Positions 7,337-13,477 of a stretch of DNA of 14,483 nt are shown here, in pieces. The translations under genes and the position numbers were made by a program. A model generated the notes under the pieces. That model did no database searches. It was not told where the DNA came from and was given only the letters and a program-made list of their open reading frames with translations. Source of the stretch: Sphingomonas sp. UBA1000 (lineage in GTDB: Bacteria > Pseudomonadota > Alphaproteobacteria > Sphingomonadales > Sphingomonadaceae). Each line of letters starts with the position of its first letter. Positions within the stretch are counted from its first letter, which is position 1. The DNA is taken from positions 11,453 to 25,935 of the forward strand of contig DBAW01000133.1 in assembly GCA_002291855.1 (NCBI GenBank), given 5' to 3'.

Positions 7337-8334
7337 AGCGCTGCAATCGCCGCAGCCAGCGGGGCGATCGCCGCCTCGTCCTGATCCCAGCTGACCACCA
7401 GCCGCGCCGCGCCCACGCCCCAGTCGTAGAAATCAAAGCCCTGGGCGCGCAGCGCCGCCGCCTCATCGGCGCTCAGCGCCACGAACACTTCATTGGCCTG
7501 AACCGGGTGGAGCAGCCGGCCGCCCGCCGCCGCACCGAGGCGCGCCGCCCCGGCATTGGCGGCCCGCGCATTGGCGAGCCACAGGTCATTGTCGAGCATC
7601 GCCAGGATCTGCGCGGCCAGATAGCGCCCCTTGGACAGCAAATGGCCCGAACGCTTGCGGCGGATGCGGGTGGCGGCGGCAAGATCGGGGCGGAACAGGA
7701 TCAGAGCCTCGGCGCACAGCCCGCCATTTTTGACGAAGCCGAAGCTGAGCGCATCGACCCCGGCCCGCCAGGTCAGGTCGGCGGGCGAACAGCCGAGATG
7801 CGCGACCGCATTGGCAAAGCGCGCCCCGTCCATATGCAGGCCCCAGCCGCGCGCGCGGGCAAGCGCGCCCAGCGCCGCAACCTCGTCGGGCGTGTAGACC
7901 AGCCCATATTCGGTCGCATTGGTGATCGACAGCGCATGGGGCTGGACCTGATGCACATCGGGCCGGATCTGGTCGGCAAGACCGGCGACGGTCGCGGGAT
8001 CGAGCTTTGCGCCCGCGCCGTCGATCAGCATCAGCTGCGCGCCGCCGGTGAAAAACGCCGGCGCGCCCGCTTCATCGACCTGGATATGCGCCTCGCGGTG
8101 GCAGAGCACGCCGCCATAAGGCGGGCAGAGCGCGGCGAGCGCGAGGCAATTGGCCGCCGTCCCCGTCGTCACCCACAGCGCCGCGACCTCGGTGCCGAAC
8201 AGCTGCGAAAACGCATCGTCGAGGCGCGCGGACCAGCCATCGCCGTCATAAGCGGTGTCGAGCCGGTCGGCGGCGGCGATCGCCGCCATGACGGCCGGAT
8301 GAGCGGGTGCGGCATTGTCGGAAAAAAAGCGCAT
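7333..8334 (-). CDS. Threonine aldolase family PLP enzyme (low-specificity L-threonine aldolase type)
   Basis: This 333-residue fold-type I PLP enzyme is predicted to split L-threonine or allo-threonine into glycine and acetaldehyde. It begins MRFFSDNAAPAHP, a typical family start. VTTGTAAN (55-62) is the phosphate-binding turn, His83 is the likely ring-stacking residue, and HMDGAR contains Asp169, which pairs with the PLP nitrogen. SFGFVKNGG contains Lys202, the expected Schiff-base lysine. The SFGxxKNG form and the following AEALILF match the Pseudomonas-type low-specificity enzymes better than E. coli LtaE. ATG 8334 is chosen on homology; ATG 8343 (MQAM) is in frame three codons upstream and cannot be excluded, since neither has a strong ribosome-binding site. 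The stop overlaps the GTG of the EamA gene, giving a two-gene operon. Confidence 0.92.
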   Translation of the reverse strand: MRFFSDNAAPAHPAVMAAIAAADRLDTAYDGDGWSARLDDAFSQLFGTEVAALWVTTGTAANCLALAALCPPYGGVLCHREAHIQVDEAGAPAFFTGGAQLMLIDGAGAKLDPATVAGLADQIRPDVHQVQPHALSITNATEYGLVYTPDEVAALGALARARGWGLHMDGARFANAVAHLGCSPADLTWRAGVDALSFGFVKNGGLCAEALILFRPDLAAATRIRRKRSGHLLSKGRYLAAQILAMLDNDLWLANARAANAGAARLGAAAGGRLLHPVQANEVFVALSADEAAALRAQGFDFYDWGVGAARLVVSWDQDEAAIAPLAAAIAAL

Positions 8335-8478
8335 GGCCTGCATCTGCGGGGCTTTGCCCGGCCGGTCAATCCGGCGCGGCGGGCGCATTGCCGGCCATGG
8401 GCGGACCGGCGGCATTTTTGGTCTTGCGCGCCGCTGCTGCACCGCACAAACTCCCTGTCTCAGGGGGAAAGGGCACGG
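8335..8478. promoter_or_regulatory. Divergent intergenic region: aldolase operon / Anbu operon
   Basis: These 144 bases separate the divergent starts and must drive both operons. A small stem TGCCG (8389-8393) / CGGCA (8410-8414) followed by T5 (8415-8419) reads in the plus direction. It could be a leader attenuator, but the stem is short. A weak plus-strand match is TTGCGC (8424-8429), 17 bases, CAAACT (8447-8452), with only three of six -10 bases agreeing. The clearest element is the purine-rich GGGGGAAAGGG at 8463-8473, the ribosome-binding site of the ATP-grasp gene. Confidence 0.4.
8463..8473 (+). promoter_or_regulatory. Ribosome-binding site that fixes a GTG start
   Basis: GGGGGAAAGGG ends 5 bases before GTG 8479. 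The nearest in-frame ATG (8506) has no Shine-Dalgarno sequence, so the GTG is preferred as the start of the ATP-grasp gene. Confidence 0.6.
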
Positions 8479-9897
8479 GTGGCGCGAAAACCGGCTTTTG
8501 ACGAAATGGGGGCGGATCCGGTCCGGTCGCCCTATGCTGCGGTCCGCGCCTGGCTGGACGAAACCCCGCCCGAATATCTGCACACCCGCCGCGCCCAGGC
8601 AGAGCTGTTCTTCCGCCGCATCGGCATCACCTTTGCCGTTTATGGCGACGCCCAGGCCGATGAACGGCTGATCCCGTTCGACATCATCCCGCGCATCCTG
8701 TCGCGCAGCGAATGGACGAAGCTGGAGGCCGGGCTGATCCAGCGCGTCACCGCGCTCAACGCCTTTCTGAGCGACATTTACGGCCCGCGCGAGATTCTGA
8801 AGGCCGGGCTGATCCCGCCCGAACTGGTGCTGCGCAACCCGCAATTCTGCCTCGCCGCGATCGAGCGGCAGCCGCCGCACGGCATCTACACCCATATCGC
8901 GGGCATCGACATCGTGCGCACCGGCGCCGACGAGTTCCATGTGCTGGAAGACAATGCCCGCACCCCTTCGGGCGTGTCCTACATGCTCGAAAACCGCGAA
9001 GTGATGATGCGGCTGCTGCCCGAGCTGTTCGACCGGCACCGGGTCGCGCCGGTCGAGACCTATGCCGACATGCTGCTTGGCACGTTGCGCTCGGTCGCGC
9101 CGCCGCATTGCGAGGGCGAGCCGACGGTGGTGGTGCTCACCCCCGGATTTCACAACTCGGCCTATTACGAGCACAGCTTTCTGGCCGACAAACTAGGGGT
9201 CGAGCTGGTCGAGGGCAGCGACCTGTTCGTGCGCGACGATGTGCTCTACATGCGCACGACCGAAGGGCCGCGCCGGGTCGATGTCGTCTATCGCCGGGTC
9301 GATGATGCGTTTCTGGACCCTTTGGTGTTCCGGCCGGATTCGCTGCTCGGCGCGCCGGGGATGATGAGCGCCTACAAGATGGGCAATCTCGCCATCGCCA
9401 ATGCCATCGGCACCGGCATTGCCGATGACAAGGCGATTTACAGCTACATGCCCGAAATCGTCCGCTTCTATACGGGCGAGGAGCCGATCCTGCGCAACGT
9501 GCCGACCTGGCGCTGCCGCGAGGCGGACTCGCTCGCCTATGTGCTCGATCATCTGGACGAGCTGGTGGTCAAGGAGGTCGATGGCTCGGGCGGCTATGGG
9601 ATGCTGGTCGGCCCGCATGCGAGCAGCGCCGAGCGCGCCGCCTATGCCCAGCGGCTGCGCGCCGATCCGGCGCGGTTCATCGCCCAGCCGACGCTCGCTC
9701 TGTCGACCTGCCCGACGCTGGTCGAGGCCGGGATCGCGCCCCGCCATGTCGATCTGCGCCCGTTCGTGCTGACCGGCCGTGACGGCGTGCAGATCGTGCC
9801 CGGCGGGCTGACGCGGGTGGCGCTTGCCGACGGGTCGCTGGTCGTCAACTCCAGCCAGGGCGGCGGGACCAAGGACACATGGGTGCTCGATGACTGA
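8479..9897 (+). CDS. Circularly permuted ATP-grasp protein (COG2308, DUF404/DUF407 family)
   Basis: This 472-residue protein is predicted to use ATP to join a carboxylate to an amine, probably as a peptide or amide ligase. Family landmarks are IPFDIIPRIL (65-74), FLSDIYGPREIL (96-107), VLEDNARTPSGVSYMLENRE (155-174) and LTPGFHNSAYYEHSFLA (220-236). Further along are VVKEVDGSGGYGM (363-375), with a probable nucleotide-binding Lys365 and a glycine loop, then DLRPFV (425-430) and NSSQGGGTKDTW (457-468). The order of these ATP-grasp elements is permuted compared with classical members. No membrane segment or signal peptide is seen, so it should be cytoplasmic. It is the first gene of a four-gene operon, with alpha-E beginning 33 bases downstream. 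The family and its association with alpha-E, transglutaminase and Anbu are established by comparative genomics; the substrate is unknown. Confidence 0.95.
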   Translation: MARKPAFDEMGADPVRSPYAAVRAWLDETPPEYLHTRRAQAELFFRRIGITFAVYGDAQADERLIPFDIIPRILSRSEWTKLEAGLIQRVTALNAFLSDIYGPREILKAGLIPPELVLRNPQFCLAAIERQPPHGIYTHIAGIDIVRTGADEFHVLEDNARTPSGVSYMLENREVMMRLLPELFDRHRVAPVETYADMLLGTLRSVAPPHCEGEPTVVVLTPGFHNSAYYEHSFLADKLGVELVEGSDLFVRDDVLYMRTTEGPRRVDVVYRRVDDAFLDPLVFRPDSLLGAPGMMSAYKMGNLAIANAIGTGIADDKAIYSYMPEIVRFYTGEEPILRNVPTWRCREADSLAYVLDHLDELVVKEVDGSGGYGMLVGPHASSAERAAYAQRLRADPARFIAQPTLALSTCPTLVEAGIAPRHVDLRPFVLTGRDGVQIVPGGLTRVALADGSLVVNSSQGGGTKDTWVLDD

Positions 9898-9930
9898 ACC
9901 GGCCCTCCGCCCGCTTATGGAGCCGCGCTG

Positions 9931-10872
9931 ATGCTGTCGCGCACCGCCGGCGATCTGTTCTGGACCGGGCGCTATGTCGAGCGCGCCGATTTCACCTCGC
10001 GGCTGATCGATGCGACGCTCAGGCTTGCCGCCCTGTCCTCGACCTATGGCGGCGATGTCGGGGCCTGGTCGGGCGCGCTGGCGGCGGCGGGCGTGGCCCA
10101 GGGCTATGCCGAACAGCACCCGCAGCTGAGCGAGGCGTCGGCGCTGCAATATCTGTCGCTCGACACCGCCAACGCCTCGTCGATGCGCTGCTGCATCGAA
10201 CGGGCGCGCACCAATGCCCGCGCGGTGCGCACGGCGCTCACCGTCGAGGTGTGGGAAGCGATCAACACCGCCTGGCTGGACATTCAGCGCTTCGGCCTGA
10301 CGCTGGAAAACCGCCCGGCGCTGACCCGGCTGGTTGAAAATGTGAAGGCCTCGGCGCTTGCCTTTGACGGCGCGACCCATCGCACGATGCTGCGCGACAA
10401 GAGCTACTGGTTCCTGCGCCTCGGCGCGGCGCTGGAGCGGGCGGACAACACGGCACGGCTGCTCGACGTCAAATATCATCTGCTGCTGCCGCGCGACGAG
10501 CCGGTGGGCGGCAGCCTCGATTATTTCCAGTGGACGACGATCCTGAGGACCGTGTCCGCGCTCACCGCCTATCGCCATGTCTATCGCGACAGCCTGAAAC
10601 CCTGGCTGGTCGCCGATCTGCTGATCCTCAACCGGCGGATGCCGCGTTCGCTCGCTGCGTGCATGAACGATGCGGTCCGCTATCTCGATCTGCTGGCGCA
10701 GGACAGCGGGCGGCGCGGCCCGGCGCAGCGCGCGGCGGTCGCGCTTTCGGGGCGGCTGATGCGCGGCGACATGGATGCGATCTTCCGCGCCGGCCTGCAT
10801 GAATATATCACCGCCTTCCTGGCCGAGAACAACGCGCTCGCGGCGATGGTGATGGAGCAATACCAGTTCTGA
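9931..10872 (+). CDS. Alpha-E domain protein (COG2307, DUF403)
   Basis: This 313-residue, almost wholly alpha-helical soluble protein has no known catalytic activity. The family is named for a conserved glutamate in a helical motif. That motif appears twice here: AGDLFWTGRYVERAD near the N-terminus (Glu17) and LGAALERADNTARLLD in the middle (Glu169). This suggests an internal duplication or two copies of one helical hairpin. Other typical stretches are YLSLDTANASSM (74-85) and NRRMPRSL (234-241). ATG 9931 has GGAG 8 bases upstream. The TGA stop shares its A with the ATG of the transglutaminase gene (TGATG), which implies translational coupling. In other genomes this domain accompanies, or is fused to, the circularly permuted ATP-grasp protein, so a partner or scaffold role is inferred. 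Confidence 0.95.
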   Translation: MLSRTAGDLFWTGRYVERADFTSRLIDATLRLAALSSTYGGDVGAWSGALAAAGVAQGYAEQHPQLSEASALQYLSLDTANASSMRCCIERARTNARAVRTALTVEVWEAINTAWLDIQRFGLTLENRPALTRLVENVKASALAFDGATHRTMLRDKSYWFLRLGAALERADNTARLLDVKYHLLLPRDEPVGGSLDYFQWTTILRTVSALTAYRHVYRDSLKPWLVADLLILNRRMPRSLAACMNDAVRYLDLLAQDSGRRGPAQRAAVALSGRLMRGDMDAIFRAGLHEYITAFLAENNALAAMVMEQYQF

Positions 10873-11684
10873 TGCGCATCCAGGTCGACCATCACACCCG
10901 CTACAGCTACGAACTGCCGGCCAGCGGGATCGTGCAGGCGCTGCGCGTCACGCCGCGCAACAGCGACGCGCAATATGTCCGCCACTGGCGCGTCGATGCC
11001 GATGTCGACGGCACGATGCGCGAGGGCGTGGATGCGTTCGGCAACCATGTCATCATGTTCTATGTCGAGGGTCAGGTGACCGAGCTGACGCTGACCGTGA
11101 CCGGCGAGGCCGATGTCACCGACATGGCGGGCATCGTTCGCGCGGCCGAGCGCCTGCCCGCCGATGTCTATCTGCGCACGACCGAGCTGACCCAGCCCGA
11201 TGCCGCGATCCTCGACTGGGTGCGCACGCTTGATTCGGGCAATGTGCTGGCGACGCTGCATGCGCTGACCGCGTCGCTCAACCGGCATATGAGCTTCGAC
11301 GTCACCGAAACCGATGTGGCGACGCCCGCCGCCACCGCCTTTGCCGCCACGCGCGGCGTGTGCCAGGATTTCGCGCACATTTTCTGCGCCGCCGCGCGCA
11401 GCCTGGGCGTGCCGGCGCGCTATGTTTCCGGCCATCTCGCCCGGCCGGGGCATGAGGCGATGGAGGCCGCCCATGCCTGGGTGGAGGCGCTGGTCCCCGA
11501 TCTCGGCTGGGTGGCGTTCGATCCCGCCAACGGCATCTGCGCGACCGATGCCCATCTGCGCGTCGCCATCGGCCTTGATTATCGCGACGCCGCCCCGGTG
11601 CGCGGTGCGCGGCGCGGCGGCGGGGCCGAGGCGATGCACGTCCATGTCCGCGCCGGCCATGCCGGCGAACAGCAACAGGGCTGA
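10872..11684 (+). CDS. Transglutaminase-like cysteine peptidase/acyltransferase (COG1305) with bacterial N-terminal domain
   Basis: This 270-residue protein starts with the bacterial transglutaminase N-terminal beta domain (RIQVDHHTRYSYELP, 2-16; LRVTPRN, 24-30). It continues into a papain-like core. The triad is complete: Cys164 in TRGVCQDFAHIF, His201 in AAHAWVEA and Asp217 in VAFDPANG. No signal peptide or membrane helix is visible, which separates it from the periplasmic TgpA-type relatives. Such enzymes cleave or exchange amide bonds. In this cluster the enzyme is predicted to act on the product of the ATP-grasp ligase or on a modified protein. It overlaps the alpha-E stop by one base, and the Anbu gene begins 6 bases after its own stop. 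The last ~25 residues are Gly/Ala/Arg/His/Gln-rich and probably disordered. Confidence 0.94.
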   Translation: MRIQVDHHTRYSYELPASGIVQALRVTPRNSDAQYVRHWRVDADVDGTMREGVDAFGNHVIMFYVEGQVTELTLTVTGEADVTDMAGIVRAAERLPADVYLRTTELTQPDAAILDWVRTLDSGNVLATLHALTASLNRHMSFDVTETDVATPAATAFAATRGVCQDFAHIFCAAARSLGVPARYVSGHLARPGHEAMEAAHAWVEALVPDLGWVAFDPANGICATDAHLRVAIGLDYRDAAPVRGARRGGGAEAMHVHVRAGHAGEQQQG

Positions 11685-11690
11685 GCGGCG

Positions 11691-12422
11691 ATGACCTATT
11701 GCATCGGCATGCTGGTCCGCGACGGGCTGGTGATGATGGCCGACACCCGCACCAATGCCGGGGTCGACAACATCTCCTGCTACCGCAAGCTGCGCATCGC
11801 CGCCGACCGACCTGACCGGATGATCATCGTCTGTTCGGCGGGCAATCTGTCGACCAGCCAGCAGGCGATGCAGCGGATGCGCCGCGGCACCCCCAATGAG
11901 GAAAGCGGCGAGCCCGACAGCTGGGACAGCGTGCCCGGCATCTACGAAGCCGCGCTTGCCGCCGGCCGGGCGCTGCGCCTGTCGCGCAACGACAATGACA
12001 GCCTCAATCAGGGCAGCGTGGTGTTCGATGCGACGCTGCTGGTCGGCGGATCGGTGGGGGGCGAGCCGCACCGGCTGTTCCTCGTCTATCCCGAAGGCAA
12101 TATCATCGAATGCGGGCCGGACACGCCCTATCTGCAGATCGGCGAGGCCAAATATGGCAAGCCGATCCTTGATCGCGCGCTCCATTTCGACACGCCGCTC
12201 GATCAGGCGCTGAAGCTAGGCCTGATCTCGTTCGATTCGACGATGCGGGCGAACATCGCCGTCGGCCTGCCGATCGATCTGATCGCGCTGCGCCACGGCG
12301 CGCCACGCCCGGTCGTCCAGCACCGGATCGAGGCCGATGATCCCTATTTCAGCGCCCTGTCGCGCGGCTGGTCCGACGCGATTGCCCGCGCGGTCGACGG
12401 CATCGCGCCGCCGCCTTACTGA
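11691..12422 (+). CDS. Anbu, proteasome-like Ntn-hydrolase (COG3484)
   Basis: This 243-residue protein is the 'ancestral beta subunit' relative of HslV and the 20S proteasome. It starts M-T-Y, so removal of the initiator Met exposes Thr1 as the nucleophile without a propeptide. In Thr1 numbering Asp17 (in MMADTRTNAG) and Lys32 (in CYRKLRI) provide the rest of the expected active site. CSAGNLSTSQ is the usual glycine-containing turn. Length matches known Anbu proteins (about 240-250). Related proteins have been crystallised as ring or lock-washer assemblies, and no unfoldase gene (HslU-like) is next to it here. It sits 6 bases after the transglutaminase gene as the last gene of the operon. The natural substrate is unknown; activity against model peptides has generally been weak in this family. 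Confidence 0.96.
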   Translation: MTYCIGMLVRDGLVMMADTRTNAGVDNISCYRKLRIAADRPDRMIIVCSAGNLSTSQQAMQRMRRGTPNEESGEPDSWDSVPGIYEAALAAGRALRLSRNDNDSLNQGSVVFDATLLVGGSVGGEPHRLFLVYPEGNIIECGPDTPYLQIGEAKYGKPILDRALHFDTPLDQALKLGLISFDSTMRANIAVGLPIDLIALRHGAPRPVVQHRIEADDPYFSALSRGWSDAIARAVDGIAPPPY

Positions 12423-12423
12423 T

Positions 12424-12450
12424 CGCCCGGCCGGGGGTTGAACCCGGGCG
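12424..12450 (+). terminator. GC hairpin after the Anbu gene
   Basis: CGCCCGG (12424-12430) pairs with CCGGGCG (12444-12450) around a 13-base loop, directly after the Anbu stop. There is no T-run. It may mark the end of the four-gene operon, but a 7-bp stem in DNA this GC-rich is weak evidence. Confidence 0.35.
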
Positions 12451-12471
12451 CGGACATCCCAGACTCTGGCC

Positions 12472-13356
12472 ATGGCCTCACGCCGCGCGCCCGATCCCGC
12501 CCCTGCCCCGCCGCTGCTGGCGGCCCTGCCCTTTGCCGGGCGCGCGCGGCAGCGTCTGGTGGCGGCGGTGACGGAGCTGTTCGCCGATCCGCAGTCGTCC
12601 GATCCGCCCGTGGTCCGGCGCGAGGACGGGCTGTTCGGCCCGCACGCGGCGGCGTGGCGCGTCCACGGCGATGTGACGACGATGATGGTCGGCGGCATCG
12701 CTGCGCTGATGCTGCAGATGCTCCATCCCGGCGCGCTGGCGGGCGTATGGGATCATTCGGCGTTCCGCACCGACATGGCCGGGCGGCTGCGCCGCACCGC
12801 GCGCTTCATTGCGCTCACCACCTATGGCGGGGCGGACGAGGCACAGGCGGCGATCGACCGGGTGGCGCGCATCCACCGCGCGGTCAGCGGCGTGACGGCA
12901 GACGGCACGCCTTACCGCGCCGATGATCCGCATCTGCTCGGCTGGGTCCATGTCACCGAATGCTGGGCGTTCCTTGCCGCCTGGACGCGCTATGGCGATC
13001 CGCGCATGCCCGCGGCCGACCGCGACCGCTATTTTGCCGAAATGGCCCGGCTGGGCACGCTGATGGGGGTGATCGACCCGCCGGCAAGCCAGATCGCGGC
13101 GCTGGCGCTGATCGACCGGTTCCGGCCCGAGCTGCGCCACGATGCCCGCACCGCCGAGGTTGCGGACTGCCTGATCGGCGGCGGATCGGGCGGCGCTGCC
13201 GGGGCGGCGCGGACGCTGGCGATCCGCGCGGCGGTCGACCTGCTGCCGCGCTGGGCGCGGGCGATGCATGGCCTCACCCCGTCCGGCCCCCTCGCCCCTC
13301 TGGTCCGCGCCGGCACGCGCGAGCTGCAACGCACGCTGCGCTGGGCGCTGGGATAA
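12472..13356 (+). CDS. Oxygenase MpaB / DUF2236 family protein
   Basis: This 294-residue, helix-rich protein belongs to the family that includes the fungal MpaB oxygenase, with a distant link to the heme-dependent latex-clearing protein. Family landmarks are LMLQMLHPGALAGVWDHS (79-96), RRTARFIALTTYGG (107-120), RIHRAVSG (133-140) and DDPHLLGWVHVTECWAFL (151-168). The histidines at 135 and 160 lie in the segments where this family places conserved, possibly heme-related residues. I cannot show heme binding from the sequence. The first ~20 residues are Pro/Ala-rich. ATG 12472 has no clear ribosome-binding site. It begins 49 bases after Anbu with a hairpin between them, so it may be a separate unit; it is not a usual member of the Anbu cluster. 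The substrate is unknown. Confidence 0.85.
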   Translation: MASRRAPDPAPAPPLLAALPFAGRARQRLVAAVTELFADPQSSDPPVVRREDGLFGPHAAAWRVHGDVTTMMVGGIAALMLQMLHPGALAGVWDHSAFRTDMAGRLRRTARFIALTTYGGADEAQAAIDRVARIHRAVSGVTADGTPYRADDPHLLGWVHVTECWAFLAAWTRYGDPRMPAADRDRYFAEMARLGTLMGVIDPPASQIAALALIDRFRPELRHDARTAEVADCLIGGGSGGAAGAARTLAIRAAVDLLPRWARAMHGLTPSGPLAPLVRAGTRELQRTLRWALG

Positions 13357-13477
13357 GCGGCGGTCGTTCGCGCGGCTCCCCCTGACAAGCTGCCCCCCCC
13401 CCAGATAGGCCTGCTTTTGCCGCCACAGGGGTTTTTTGCTTCAGTCGCGGCCCGGCATTCCGCATGGACGCGCAACC
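13357..13477. promoter_or_regulatory. Gap upstream of cysD: hairpin candidate and probable promoter region
   Basis: This 121-base gap follows the MpaB-like gene. CCCCTG (13379-13384) can pair with CAGGGG (13426-13431), followed at once by T6 (13432-13437). The loop is 41 bases, which makes it a poor terminator; a smaller CCTG/CAGG alternative exists (13410-13413 / 13426-13429). Inside the loop is a run of ten C. A promoter for cysDN should lie here, but I found no good -35/-10 pair. Confidence 0.35.
13393..13402 (+). repeat. Homopolymer run of ten C
   Basis: Ten consecutive C bases lie 75 bases upstream of the cysD start. Such runs can change length by slippage, and they are also a common site of assembly or sequencing error. 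It is non-coding here. Confidence 0.8.

Noticed and set aside
8389..8419. Stem with T5 tail as a true rho-independent terminator
   Set aside because: The continuous stem is only 5 bp with a large loop, and no plus-strand gene ends upstream. It is kept only as a possible leader feature in the intergenic entry.
7285..8478. N-terminal extension of the ATP-grasp frame through the aldolase region
   Set aside because: This part is antisense to the threonine aldolase. The ribosome-binding site at 8463-8473 and the family start both point to GTG 8479.
9193..10860. A 555-residue minus-strand open frame across the ATP-grasp and alpha-E genes
   Set aside because: It lies wholly antisense to two well-supported family members and has no motif of its own.
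10680..12185. A 501-residue minus-strand open frame across the transglutaminase and Anbu genes
   Set aside because: Both sense genes have complete active sites. The antisense frame is a composition effect.
13417..13445. TTGCCG / TTCAGT as a sigma-70 promoter for cysD
   Set aside because: The -10 element matches only three of six consensus bases, so it is not better than chance in this sequence.
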